Shown here piece by piece: positions 8,191 to 17,030 of a stretch of DNA of 64,000 nucleotides. Source of the stretch: Streptomyces chromofuscus (GTDB lineage Bacteria > Actinomycetota > Actinomycetes > Streptomycetales > Streptomycetaceae); assembly GCF_015160875.1 (NCBI RefSeq), contig NZ_CP063374.1, positions 6,823,501 through 6,887,500 of the forward strand, written 5' to 3'. Position 1 is the first letter of the stretch. Every line of letters starts with the position of its first letter. The notes below the pieces were generated by a model. It had not been told where the DNA came from and searched no databases. It saw only the letters and a program-made list of their open reading frames with translations. The position numbers were made by a program, and so were the translations under genes.

Positions 8191-8286
8191 GAGCTCTTGA
8201 TCCTTCGGTTGTCGTCAGGTGGTACTCATATCGTCAACGATCACGGGCCATGATGCATTCCTGACGGGAAAATAGCCGCAAGCCGC

Positions 8287-10113
8287 TCACGTCCGGTACA
8301 GCGCCTCGACCTCCTGGGCGTACGCCTTCTCGATCGCCTTCCGTTTCAGCTTCAGTGACGGCGTGAGCAGCCCGTGCTCCTCGGTGAACGGCTGCGCCAG
8401 GATGCGGAAGGTGCGGATCGACTCGGCCTGCGAGACCAGCGTGTTCGCGGTGACCACCGCTCGCCGCACCTCCGTCTCCAGGTCCGCGTCGCGCACCAGC
8501 TCGGCCGGGGTGAGCCGGGGCTTGTTGCGCATCTGGAGCCAGTGGTCGACGGCTTCCTGGTCCAGCGTGACCAGGGCGGCGACGTACGGGCGGTCGTTGC
8601 CGACGAGGATGCACTGGGCGACCAGCGGATGGTCCCGTACGCGCTCCTCCAGCAGCCCCGGCGCCACGCTCTTCCCGCCCGACGTCACCAGGATCTCCTT
8701 CTTGCGGCCGGTGATGGTGACGTAGCCGTCCTCGTCGAGCTTGCCCAGATCGCCGGTGGCCAGCCAGCCGTCCTGCAGGGTCTCGCCGGTGGCCTTGGGG
8801 TTGTTCAGGTAGCCCTGGAAGACGTTGGCGCCGCGCAGCCAGATCTCGCCGTCGTCCGCGATGTGCACGGCCACCCCCGGGATGGGCTGACCGACCGTGC
8901 CGTAGCGGGTGCGCTCGGGCGGGTTGGCCGTGGCGGCCGCGGTGGACTCGGTCAAGCCGTACCCCTCGTAGATCTGCACGCCGGCGCCCGCGAAGAACAG
9001 CCCGAGCCGCCGGTCCATGGCCGAGCCGCCGGACATGGCGTGCCGCACCCGGCCACCCATCGCCTCGCGGACCTTGGAGTAGACGAGCTTGTCGAACAGC
9101 TGGTGCTGCACGCGCAGCGCCGCCGACGGTCCGGGGCCGATGCCCCAGGCCTTCGCCTCCAGCGCGTCCGCGTAGCGCACGGCGACGTCGACGGCCTTCT
9201 CGAAGGGCCCCGCCCTGCCCTCCCGCTCGGCCTTGCGGCGGGCCGCGCTGAAGACCTTCTCGAAGATGTAGGGCACGGCCAGGAAGAACGTCGGCCGGAA
9301 CGCCGCGAGGTCCGGCAGCAGGGCCGCCGCGTTGAGCTGGGGCTGGTGGCCGAAGCGGACCTTGCCGCGGATCGCGGCCACCTGCACCATCCGGCCGAAG
9401 ACGTGCGCGAGCGGCAGGAAGAGCAGGGTCGCCGCCTCGTCGCCCTTCCTGGAGTGGAACACCGGCTCCCAGCGCTCGATGACGGTGTCCGCCTCGTACA
9501 TGAAGTTGCCGTGCGAGATGACACAGCCCTTGGGGCGGCCCGTGGTGCCGGAGGTGTAGATGACCGTGGCGACCGAGTCCGGCGTGACGGCCTTGCGGTG
9601 GCGGTGCACGACCTCGTCGTCGAGGTGGGCGCCGGCGTCGTACAGCTCCTGGACCGCGCCCGAGTCGAGCTGCCACAGGCGGCGCAGCCTCGGCAGCCGG
9701 TCGATGACGGTGGCGATGGTCATCGCGTGGTCCTCGTGCTCCACGACGGCGGCCGTCACCTCCGCGTCGTACAGCATCCAGTAGCACTGCTCGGCGGAGG
9801 AGGTCGGATAGAGGGGCACCACCTGGGCGCCGATCGTCCACAGCGCGAAGTCGAACAGCGTCCACTCGTAGCGGGTGCGGGACATGACGGCGACGCGGTC
9901 GCCGAACCGGACGCCCTCGGCGAGCAGTCCCTTGGCGAGGGCGAGTACCTCGTCGCGGAACCCGGCGGCGGTCACGTCCCGCCAGCGCCCGGCGTCGTCC
10001 TTGCGGCCGAGCGCGATGTGCGCCGGGTCGTCCTGGGCGTGCTCGAAGACGACGTCGGCCAGACCGCCCACCGGGGGTGCCAACGCCAACGGAGGATTGG
10101 TGAACTCGCGCAA
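8287..10113 (-). CDS. Long-chain fatty acid--CoA ligase (AMP-binding, FadD15-like)
   Basis: This 608-residue enzyme activates fatty acids with ATP and CoA at the membrane face. The P-loop-like AMP-binding motif is IYTSGTTGRPKG, A5 is EGYGLTES, and the A7-A8 region includes GWLATGDLGKLDEDGY and the TGRKKEILVTSGGKSVAP block, as in long-chain ligases. The C-terminal LKLKRKAIEKAYAQEVEALY is the FadD15-type ending. I chose the TTG at 10113 because coding similarity (REFTNPP...) begins there and the long frame upstream is not ligase-like. It is a single-gene unit. Confidence 0.9.
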   Translation of the reverse strand: MREFTNPPLALAPPVGGLADVVFEHAQDDPAHIALGRKDDAGRWRDVTAAGFRDEVLALAKGLLAEGVRFGDRVAVMSRTRYEWTLFDFALWTIGAQVVPLYPTSSAEQCYWMLYDAEVTAAVVEHEDHAMTIATVIDRLPRLRRLWQLDSGAVQELYDAGAHLDDEVVHRHRKAVTPDSVATVIYTSGTTGRPKGCVISHGNFMYEADTVIERWEPVFHSRKGDEAATLLFLPLAHVFGRMVQVAAIRGKVRFGHQPQLNAAALLPDLAAFRPTFFLAVPYIFEKVFSAARRKAEREGRAGPFEKAVDVAVRYADALEAKAWGIGPGPSAALRVQHQLFDKLVYSKVREAMGGRVRHAMSGGSAMDRRLGLFFAGAGVQIYEGYGLTESTAAATANPPERTRYGTVGQPIPGVAVHIADDGEIWLRGANVFQGYLNNPKATGETLQDGWLATGDLGKLDEDGYVTITGRKKEILVTSGGKSVAPGLLEERVRDHPLVAQCILVGNDRPYVAALVTLDQEAVDHWLQMRNKPRLTPAELVRDADLETEVRRAVVTANTLVSQAESIRTFRILAQPFTEEHGLLTPSLKLKRKAIEKAYAQEVEALYRT

Positions 10114-10367
10114 ACCCCGTCCCCGCTTCCTGTGACGGTCCCTGTGACGCCCGCACAGGCCGTGAAAGCTACCCCACGGCTGGTCGTGACGGGAGGGCCG
10201 CGACATGCGGGGACCGCTGGGGCGGGCGCCGGTCGGCAGGAGCAAATGCATACACATGGGGAAGAGGCGGACACATTCCTGACGGCGGAGTAAGGTTCGA
10301 CGCCGTAATCTCCACCGAATCTGTACGCCCCGGTCACCGGGGTGCGCCCCGGCCCCGGGGTCCGGCC

Positions 10368-11246
10368 TCAGCCGTCGGCGCGGCCGCGTGGGTGGAGGCG
10401 GTCGCCCGCCGCCAGGATCGCCGCCGCCAGGGCGTCCGCCGGGCCCTGGGCCGAGGGGCGGCGCCGGCCGTGGACGAGGACGAAGTCGACCTGCCCGAGT
10501 TCGGGCAGACCGTGGCGGTCCGGCACCCGGACCAGGCCCGGCGGGACGAAACCCAGGGAGTGGGCCATCACGCCGAGGCCCGCGCGGGCGGCGGCGATCA
10601 GGCCGTTGAGGCTGCCGCTCGTGCAGGCGATGCGCCACTCGCGGCCCTGGCGCTGAAGCGCCTCGAGGGCGAGGGCGCGGGTGATGCCCGGCGGTGGATA
10701 CACGATCAGCGGGACCGGACGGTCGGCGTCCAGGCGGAGGCGTTCCGCGCCGATCCACACCAGGCGGTCGTGCCAGACCGGCTCACCGCGCGGGTCCTCG
10801 GGACGCCGCTTGGCCAGGACCAGATCCAGCTTCCCGGACGCCAGCTGCTCGTGCAGGGTGCCGGACAGCTCCACGGTCAGCTCCAGGTCGACCTCGGGGT
10901 GGTCGTGCCGGAAGGCCTCCAGGATCTCCGGCAGCCGGGTGAGCACGAAGTCCTCGGAGGCGCCGAAACGGAGCCGGCCGCGCAGCCGGGTGCCGGTGAA
11001 GAACGCCGTGGCCTGCTCGTGCACCTCCAGGATCCGGCGCGCGAAGCCCAGCATCGCCTCGCCGTCCTCGGTCAGCTCCACGGAGTGCGTGTCCCGGCTG
11101 AACAGCTGCCGTCCGGTGGCGTCCTCGAGCCGCCGTACGTGCTGGCTGACCGTCGACTGGCGCAGTCCGAGCCGCCGCCCGGCCCGGGTGAAGCTCAGCG
11201 TCTGGGCGACGGCCAGGAACGTGCGCAGGTGCGAGGGGTCGTACAC
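10368..11246 (-). CDS. LysR-family transcriptional regulator
   Basis: This 292-residue protein has the usual LysR length. The N-terminal winged helix-turn-helix covers residues 1-62 (LSFTRAGRRLGLRQSTVSQH), followed by a linker helix and a periplasmic-binding-like effector domain (about 90-285). It diverges from a bile-acid:sodium-symporter-like gene, the classical arrangement for a LysR regulator controlling its neighbour. A 15-base dyad just upstream of its start is a candidate operator. The inducer is unknown but may be the organic anion carried by the transporter. Confidence 0.92.
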   Translation of the reverse strand: MYDPSHLRTFLAVAQTLSFTRAGRRLGLRQSTVSQHVRRLEDATGRQLFSRDTHSVELTEDGEAMLGFARRILEVHEQATAFFTGTRLRGRLRFGASEDFVLTRLPEILEAFRHDHPEVDLELTVELSGTLHEQLASGKLDLVLAKRRPEDPRGEPVWHDRLVWIGAERLRLDADRPVPLIVYPPPGITRALALEALQRQGREWRIACTSGSLNGLIAAARAGLGVMAHSLGFVPPGLVRVPDRHGLPELGQVDFVLVHGRRRPSAQGPADALAAAILAAGDRLHPRGRADG

Positions 11247-11257
11247 GTGGCGAGGTT

Positions 11258-11272
11258 ATCGCGAATCACGAT
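11258..11272. promoter_or_regulatory. Candidate LysR box
   Basis: ATCG-N7-CGAT is a T-N11-A-like dyad 12 bases upstream of the LysR start. A related half (ATTCACGAT) recurs at 11295-11303 in the same divergent intergenic region. Two imperfect sites in this spacing fit LysR recall and activation boxes. The evidence is limited to symmetry and position. Confidence 0.4.
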
Positions 11273-11392
11273 GACAGTCAGAGTGGTATGCCGGATTCAC
11301 GATCGGCAGGTGAGGGAGCAAGATGGAACGGGGACCCGTGACCCTGTACCGGGCCCGAGAACCGCGCCCCATGCCCGAACAAGTGGAGCACC

Positions 11393-12433
11393 GTGAAACG
11401 CCTGCCCCGGCCGTCCTGGTTGCCGATCGACCCGTACGTCCTGCTGTTGCTCGGGACGGTGGGCCTCGCGGCGCTCCTGCCCGCGCGGGGTACGGCCGCC
11501 GACGTGGCCTCCGGCGCCTCCACCGCGGCGATCGCCTTCCTGTTCTTCCTCTACGGCGCCCGGCTGTCCACCCGTGAGGCGCTGGACGGACTCCGCCACT
11601 GGCGGCTCCACGTCACCGTGCTGGCGTGCACCTTCGTCGTCTTCCCGCTGCTCGGGCTGGCCGCCCGCGGACTGGTCCCGGTGTTCCTGACCCACTCCCT
11701 GTGGACCGGCCTGCTCTTCCTCACCCTGGTCCCGTCGACCATCCAGTCGTCGATCGCTTTCACCTCGATCGCCCGCGGCAACGTGCCCGCCGCGATCTGC
11801 GCCGGCTCCTTCTCCTCCCTCGCGGGCATCGTCATCACGCCGCTGCTCGCGGCGTCGCTGCTGGGCGGCAGCGCGGGCGGGTTCCAGGCGGATTCGATCG
11901 TCAGGATCGTGCTGCAGCTGCTGGTGCCGTTCCTCGCCGGGCAGCTGCTGCGCCGCTGGATCGGCGGATTCGTCGCCCGCCACAAGAAGGGCCTCGGGTA
12001 CGTCGACCGCGGCTCGATCCTCCTGGTCGTGTACACCGCGTTCAGCGAGGGCATGGTGCACGGCGTCTGGCACCAGGTCAGCCCCGTCCGACTGGCCGGG
12101 CTGCTCGGCGTGGAGGCGGTGCTGCTCGCCGTGATGCTCGCCCTGACCTGGTACGGCTCCAAGGCCCTGGGGTTCGGCCGGGAGGACCGCATCGCCATCC
12201 AGTTCGCCGGCTCGAAGAAGTCGCTGGCGTCCGGGCTGCCCATGGCCAGTGTGCTGTTCGGCGCGCAGGCCTCGCTGGCCGTGCTGCCGCTGATGCTGTT
12301 CCACCAGATGCAGCTGATGGTGTGCGCGGTGATCGCCAAGCGCCGCTCCCACGACCCGGCCGACCGGCTCACTCCACCGGCCTCAGCCTCAGGGTCACGA
12401 ACCGCGGTCGGTACAGGGTCACGTTCCGGCTGA
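11393..12433 (+). CDS. Bile acid:sodium symporter family protein (SLC10A7/YfeH-like)
   Basis: This 346-residue membrane protein has about ten hydrophobic segments from residue 14 to about 315. Family features include the segment VPSTIQSSIAFTSIARGN and the crossover-like FAGSKKSLASGLPMA, both typical of the SLC10A7/YfeH branch of the BASS family. These proteins move organic anions with sodium, though the substrates of bacterial SLC10A7-like members are mostly unproven. The ATG is preceded by GTGGAG. The last 25 residues are hydrophilic and overlap the convergent DUF4185 gene by 65 bases. The divergent LysR gene is its probable regulator. Confidence 0.9.
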   Translation: MKRLPRPSWLPIDPYVLLLLGTVGLAALLPARGTAADVASGASTAAIAFLFFLYGARLSTREALDGLRHWRLHVTVLACTFVVFPLLGLAARGLVPVFLTHSLWTGLLFLTLVPSTIQSSIAFTSIARGNVPAAICAGSFSSLAGIVITPLLAASLLGGSAGGFQADSIVRIVLQLLVPFLAGQLLRRWIGGFVARHKKGLGYVDRGSILLVVYTAFSEGMVHGVWHQVSPVRLAGLLGVEAVLLAVMLALTWYGSKALGFGREDRIAIQFAGSKKSLASGLPMASVLFGAQASLAVLPLMLFHQMQLMVCAVIAKRRSHDPADRLTPPASASGSRTAVGTGSRSG

Positions 12434-13595
12434 CGGCCGCCGGCGCGCCCGTCGCCTCCAGCCAGTTGACGTCGTAGCTGAGGACGAGGCGCCGGTCGCC
12501 GCCGACGCCGGGGTGCGCCTGCGGGTTGTACGCGGCGACGCCGGCGGACGGCAGCGGCGGGCTGAAGCCGCGCGCCGGCCCGTGCCAGGGCCCGGTGGGG
12601 GAGCAGGCCCAGTACGACGTCACCGTGCCCAGCCCGGCCGCGCCCGCCGCCATGGTGAACAGCACGTACGTGTCCCCGTCCCGCACCACCGAGAACGCGC
12701 TGCCCACCCCGGTGCGGCGCTCGTCGCCGAGCACCGGGGCCGGGCGGGTGCCGGTGACGTAGGCGGAGCCGTCCCAGTACTCCCAGGCGGCCGGGTCGGC
12801 GAGCCCGCCGTCCGGCACCCGCGCCACGTACGCCGACGAGGCCGGGCGCGACACGGCCTGCCCGTCGTCGCCGCCGAAGACGTAGGTCCAGCCGTCCCGG
12901 GCCACCAGCGTGGTGCCGAACAGCACCCGCCGGGACGGATCCGGGACCGACTGCTGGTCGAGGACCTCGGTGACGGACTCGACCCGCAGCTCCGGCAGGG
13001 ACAGCGTGGCGACCTCGGTGGCCAGCGGCACCCCGTAGATCCATGGCGCCCGGCCGGCCGCGCGCGTCCACAGCACCACCCGTACGACCCGCTCCGCCGC
13101 GCCGGGGGAGCGCGGTTCGACGCGTGCGGCGACGGGCCAGCGCCACTGGTGGGGGGCCGGGTCGGGGAAGAGGGGCGCGGGCAGGGTCGTGCGCAGGCGG
13201 CCGCCGGACATCACGACCGCCGAGTTGCGCACCATCGGGGCGGTGGTGTCGCGCCAGGCGTACGACTCGCCGGACGGGTTGGGCGGGGGGTGGACCGGGC
13301 CGAGGAAGGTGTCGGAGAACAGCCACAGCACCCTGCCGTCCGGCAGCCTCAGCGAGTGGGTGCCGTCGCCGCCGGTCCAGTCGTCGGTGCGGCCGGCGTC
13401 GTCGCCGTAGCGGGCGAACTCGCCGGTGAGCGCGTCGGCCGGCGACCAGGCGTCGACCGTACGGCCCGTGCACGCGCCGCCGCCCTCCCGGTCGCCGTCC
13501 GGGAGGGCGGTGAGCAGCACGGCCGTGAGCACCAGGGCCAGCAGCAGCCCGGCCCAGGTTCCCGCGTGGTGTCGTGCTCGGCGTTCGTCGGGCAC
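12369..13595 (-). CDS. DUF4185 domain protein, membrane-anchored or secreted
   Basis: This encodes 408 residues. An N-terminal hydrophobic segment (about residues 14-32, LLLALVLTAVLLTALP) is a signal or anchor. The rest is the DUF4185 fold, a beta-propeller-like family related to glycoside hydrolases, with LFSDTFLG near residue 80 and repeated tryptophan/aspartate blocks. The GTG at 13595 follows CGGAG and lies 12 bases after the sialidase stop, so both are likely one transcript. DUF4185 members are often extracellular carbohydrate-active proteins, so it may act on the same glycans as the sialidase; that is inference. Confidence 0.82.
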   Translation of the reverse strand: MPDERRARHHAGTWAGLLLALVLTAVLLTALPDGDREGGGACTGRTVDAWSPADALTGEFARYGDDAGRTDDWTGGDGTHSLRLPDGRVLWLFSDTFLGPVHPPPNPSGESYAWRDTTAPMVRNSAVVMSGGRLRTTLPAPLFPDPAPHQWRWPVAARVEPRSPGAAERVVRVVLWTRAAGRAPWIYGVPLATEVATLSLPELRVESVTEVLDQQSVPDPSRRVLFGTTLVARDGWTYVFGGDDGQAVSRPASSAYVARVPDGGLADPAAWEYWDGSAYVTGTRPAPVLGDERRTGVGSAFSVVRDGDTYVLFTMAAGAAGLGTVTSYWACSPTGPWHGPARGFSPPLPSAGVAAYNPQAHPGVGGDRRLVLSYDVNWLEATGAPAAVSRNVTLYRPRFVTLRLRPVE

Positions 13596-13606
13596 GCTCC
13601 GGGACG

Positions 13607-15484
13607 TTAGCGGGCGGCGGTCACCTGGTCCATGGGGAGCCACAGGACGGTGTGGAAATAGGGGCCGGTGTGAGTGCGGCGGACCTGGTCGATCTCCTGG
13701 TCGGACAGGGCCGTGTCCCAGACGCGGACCTCGTCGATCGCGCCGGTGAAGAAGGCGCGGCTGTCCATGCGCTGGCCGACGTGCACCCCGAACGGCGCGT
13801 TGCGGCTCACCGAGCCGGGCACGTCCTCGGTGCTGACCGGCGTGCCGTCGAGGAAGAGGGTCAGCCGTCCGCCGCCGCGGCGCAGCGCGAGGTGGTGCCA
13901 GGTGCCGTCGTTGTGGGCGCCGGTCGCCTGCACGGCGGCCGTGTTGACGGTGCGGACGCCCTCCCGGGTGGTGATCAGTCCGCGCACGCGGTTGCTCGCG
14001 GGCTCGGCACGCAGCCACACCTGTGGCTGGCTGGTGCCCGCCCCGCCCATCCACAGCAGCGGCTGCTCACCGGTGGTGGCGGTGTACCGGAACCACAGGG
14101 AGGCGGTGAAGTCCTCGCTGCCCAGCAGGAGTTCGTCGCGATACGGCAGGCGTACGGCGTCGTCGGTGCCGTCGAAGGTGACGGCGTTGTTGAGCACGCC
14201 GGCGACGGTCGAGGCGCCGCCCAGGACGTTCGCCCCGGGAGCGAGGAGGGCGCGGTCGGGGGTGGTCGGGTCGGCGCCGCGGCGGGGCGTGAGCCACTCC
14301 TCGTCGAAGCGGGCGAAGCGGATCTCGTCGCGGGCGTCGGCCGTGCCGCCCTCGTACATCAGGCCGACCGTGGTGCCGGAGATGTGCACCAGGTCGGAGT
14401 AGCCGGCCCAGTCGCGGGTGACGACCGTGCCCCGGTCGACGCTGTCCCAGGTCTCGCCGCCGTCGTAGGAGGAGCGGATCATCATGGTCCGGCGACGGTC
14501 GGGGTCTCCGGGGCAGGCCAGCAGGATACGGTCGCCGAGGCGCAGGGTCGCTCCCTGGACCTGGGGGGCGTAGAGGTCCGGGAGGGATTCGAAGGGGCCC
14601 TTGAAGCTCTGGCCACCGTCGCTGCTGACGGCCTGGGAGCGGTGGCCGAGGTCGGTGCCCTCCTGCTCGCGGCCGCTGACGAGGATCGTGCCGTCGGAGC
14701 GCTCGGTCATGGAGATCTCGGAGGGCTTCTGGCGGAAGGTGCCGTCGGCCGACAGCGGCCAGGAGTCGGTGGCGCCGACCCGCCAGGTGGTGCCGCCGTC
14801 GTCGCTGAGGATGAGCGCGGCGTGGTTCGCGGTGACCCGGTTGCCGTCCCAGGTCTCGGTGTTGACGCCGAAGACCAGCCGGCCGGCGTGCGCGCCCTGG
14901 GTGAGCTGGATGCCGTGCACGGGGCCGGTGGCGTACCAGGAGTTCCACTGGGAGGGCAGGATCTGCGGGCTGAGGTCGCGCGGGCTGGTCCAGGTGACGC
15001 CGTCGTCGTCGCTGTACTGCAGATGGGGGGTGCGGTCGCAGGGGATGTCGCAGTGCTCGCTGTCCGCACGGCCGGTGTTGTGCGTCTCCGCCAGCAGGAT
15101 CCGGCCGGTCTCCTGGTCGACGACCGGGGTCGGGTTGCCGTGGGTGTCGCCCGCGCCGTCGTTGACGACCCGCAACGGGCCCCAGGTGCGGCCGCCGTCG
15201 GTGGAGCGCTTCAGTACGATGTCGATGTCGGTGGCGTCCCCGCAGTTGAGCACCCGTCCCTCGGCGAACGCGAGCAGCGTGCCCTTCGTGGTCCGCACGA
15301 CCGTCGGAATGCGGAAGCAGGCGTAGCCGGGGTCCTGCGAGGGCCTGAAGAGGACCTGCTGTTCGAACAGCGGTGCCGCCGCGGCGGGTTGGGCGTGGGC
15401 GGGGCCCGGCAGGGCGGCGGCGGCCGTCAGGACGGTACCCGCGGTGAGGGTGGCTCTCAGGCGTGCGCGGAGTCTCGACGGCAT
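13607..15484 (-). CDS. Secreted exo-alpha-sialidase with C-terminal LamG domain
   Basis: This 625-residue enzyme should release terminal sialic acids outside the cell. A signal peptide (residues 1-29, ending in AHA) is followed by a six-bladed sialidase domain of about 360 residues. The FRIP motif (CFRIPTVV) and five Asp boxes of the SxDxGxTW type are visible (STDGGRTW, SDDDGVTW, SDDGGTTW, SSDGGQSF, SYDGGETW). A LamG/concanavalin-like domain (about residues 420-620) probably binds glycan. The ATG at 15484 follows GAAGGG. A DUF4185 gene follows 11 bases after its stop. No sialic acid uptake genes are in the window. Confidence 0.93.
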   Translation of the reverse strand: MPSRLRARLRATLTAGTVLTAAAALPGPAHAQPAAAAPLFEQQVLFRPSQDPGYACFRIPTVVRTTKGTLLAFAEGRVLNCGDATDIDIVLKRSTDGGRTWGPLRVVNDGAGDTHGNPTPVVDQETGRILLAETHNTGRADSEHCDIPCDRTPHLQYSDDDGVTWTSPRDLSPQILPSQWNSWYATGPVHGIQLTQGAHAGRLVFGVNTETWDGNRVTANHAALILSDDGGTTWRVGATDSWPLSADGTFRQKPSEISMTERSDGTILVSGREQEGTDLGHRSQAVSSDGGQSFKGPFESLPDLYAPQVQGATLRLGDRILLACPGDPDRRRTMMIRSSYDGGETWDSVDRGTVVTRDWAGYSDLVHISGTTVGLMYEGGTADARDEIRFARFDEEWLTPRRGADPTTPDRALLAPGANVLGGASTVAGVLNNAVTFDGTDDAVRLPYRDELLLGSEDFTASLWFRYTATTGEQPLLWMGGAGTSQPQVWLRAEPASNRVRGLITTREGVRTVNTAAVQATGAHNDGTWHHLALRRGGGRLTLFLDGTPVSTEDVPGSVSRNAPFGVHVGQRMDSRAFFTGAIDEVRVWDTALSDQEIDQVRRTHTGPYFHTVLWLPMDQVTAAR

Positions 15485-15500
15485 GAATGACCCTTCATTT

Positions 15501-15517
15501 GTCTGGACATCTGGACA
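15501..15517. promoter_or_regulatory. Tandem TCTGGACA repeats upstream of sialidase gene
   Basis: Two perfect adjacent copies of TCTGGACA (15502-15509 and 15510-15517) lie 18-33 bases upstream of the sialidase start. The GTCTGGAC at 15501-15508 is also a near-palindrome like GntR/HutC-type half-sites. It is a plausible repressor site; the binding protein is unknown. Confidence 0.45.
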
Positions 15518-15723
15518 TCCCACGTCCAACCTACGCGCGCCAGACGGTAGTTGGCGGCAGCGACACACCGCAACCGGCGTGAGGGGGTAACGGGGGTGAT
15601 GCTCAGACAGCCTGACGTGACGTCAGGGGGTGCGCACCGATCGGGACCTCGTGAGATCGTCGGAGGCCCAACGATAAATCAGGTCATGCGCAAAACCAAC
15701 GAAATCCGCACTGGGCCGGATCC

Positions 15724-16087
15724 ATGGCCGAAGCACTACTCTCCGCGATCCGCTTGCTGCCCAGCAGGGTGCTCGGCCGTGCCGCGCCCCGCGGGCGCGC
15801 CCCGGTGGCGGAGGCCCCGGTGGCGGAGGCCCCGGAGGCGGAGGGCATGCGGATGCGGCACCACATGGTGCGGGTCGCCGTCCGTGACCTCGGCGCGGGT
15901 CGCGCAGGCCGACCCAGGCCGGAGCGTCGGACTCGACCCCAAGGACGTGGTCGGCGTCCTCGACGACCTCCGGGCCGCGGGCCATGGTGTCCGCCGGCCC
16001 GCCCACGACGCGCTGCCGGCCCCGCTCACACCGGCCGAACGCGCTTGGTTCATGGAGCTGTTGAGCAGGATCTCCGGTACGCGGTGA
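15724..16087 (+). pseudogene. Decayed MarR-family regulator gene
   Basis: One frame from the ATG at 15724 reads MAEALLSAIRLLPSRVLGRA and later MRMRHHMVRVAVRDLGA, matching the start of MarR-type regulators. The frame then changes near 15893-15900. A second frame continues VAQADPGRSVGLDPKDVVGV, the winged-helix core of MarR proteins, to a stop at 16087. The wing and dimerisation part between RRPA and HDALPAPLTPAE is missing, so at least one frameshift and one internal deletion are present. An expanded 15-base repeat lies in its N-terminal part. I infer a non-functional remnant; no intact copy is in the window. Confidence 0.7.
15800..15844 (+). repeat. Three tandem copies of a 15-bp unit
   Basis: CCCCGGTGGCGGAGG occurs at 15800-15814 and 15815-15829, with a one-base variant at 15830-15844. 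It encodes the repeated VAEAP in the first frame of the decayed MarR gene and looks like slippage expansion within the pseudogene. Confidence 0.85.
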
Positions 16088-16174
16088 CGCCGTACCGGGC
16101 TTGAGGCGGGACCCCTGCGGCGCAGGGGGCGCTCCCCGCCGTTCGGGGCCCCGCCGCCGTGCCGCGGGGGACCG

Positions 16175-17023
16175 TCAGCCCTGGGCGGCCGCGGTCCGCA
16201 GAGCGATCCGGTCCTCGCCCGCGTACACGTTCATGGAACTGCCCCGCAGGAAGCCCACCAGGGTCAGCCCCGTCTCCTGGGCCAGGTCCACCGCCAGCGA
16301 CGAGGGCGCCGAGACCGCCGCCAGCACCGGGATGCCCGCCATCACGGCCTTCTGCGCCAGCTCGAACGACGCGCGGCCCGAGACCAGCAGGACGGCGCGG
16401 GACAGCGGCAGGTCACCGTTCTGCAGGGCACGGCCGACCAGCTTGTCGACCGCGTTGTGCCGGCCCACGTCCTCCCGCACGTCCACCAGCTCGCCGTCCT
16501 CCGTGAACAGCGCCGCCGCGTGCAGACCCCCGGTCCGGTCGAAGACCCGCTGAGCCGCGCGCAGCCGGTCGGGGAGGCCGGCGAGCAGCTCGGGCTCCAC
16601 CCGGACCGGGGGAGTGTCGGCGATCGGCCAGCGGGCCGTGGTGCGCACCGCGTCCAGGCTCGCCTTGCCGCACAGTCCGCACGACGACGTCGTGTAGACG
16701 TTGCGCTCGAGCGTGATGTCCGGGATCACGACCGACGGCGCCGTCGTCACGTCCACCACGTTGTACGTGTTCGAACCGTCCACGGTGGCGCCCGCGCAGT
16801 AGACGATGTTGCGCAGATCGCCCCGCCCGCCGAGCACCCCCTCGCTCACCAGGAACCCGGCCGCGAGCGCGAAGTCGTCGCCGGGGGTGCGCATGGTGAT
16901 CGCGAGCGGTTTGCCGTTCAGCCGGATCTCCAGGGGTTCCTCGGCGACGAGCGTGTCCGGGCGCGTGGAGACCGCGCCGTCCCGGATGCGGATCACCTTG
17001 CGTCGTTCCGTGACTCGTCCCAT
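16175..17023 (-). CDS. fdhD: Formate dehydrogenase accessory sulfurtransferase FdhD
   Basis: This 282-residue protein has the normal FdhD length. FdhD passes sulfur from a cysteine desulfurase to the bis-MGD molybdenum cofactor, which formate dehydrogenase needs for activity. The sulfur-carrying CGLC motif is present (C115 and C118 in SSCGLCGK), and so is the VREDVGRHNAVDK segment. It is the last gene of the minus-strand formate dehydrogenase operon, starting 7 bases after the iron-sulfur subunit stop, as expected for a maturation factor made with its target. Confidence 0.96.
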   Translation of the reverse strand: MGRVTERRKVIRIRDGAVSTRPDTLVAEEPLEIRLNGKPLAITMRTPGDDFALAAGFLVSEGVLGGRGDLRNIVYCAGATVDGSNTYNVVDVTTAPSVVIPDITLERNVYTTSSCGLCGKASLDAVRTTARWPIADTPPVRVEPELLAGLPDRLRAAQRVFDRTGGLHAAALFTEDGELVDVREDVGRHNAVDKLVGRALQNGDLPLSRAVLLVSGRASFELAQKAVMAGIPVLAAVSAPSSLAVDLAQETGLTLVGFLRGSSMNVYAGEDRIALRTAAAQG

Positions 17024-17030
17024 GTCCTGA

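Noticed and set aside
8256..10285. CATTCCTGACGG occurs at 8256-8267 and 10274-10285, flanking the acyl-CoA synthetase gene
   Set aside because: A 12-base match is expected many times by chance in 64 kb, the sites are not symmetrical, and they are not in matching promoter positions.
8374..10293. Open plus-strand frame of about 640 codons
   Set aside because: It is the complement of the acyl-CoA synthetase gene, with valine/glycine/arginine-rich sequence and no motif.
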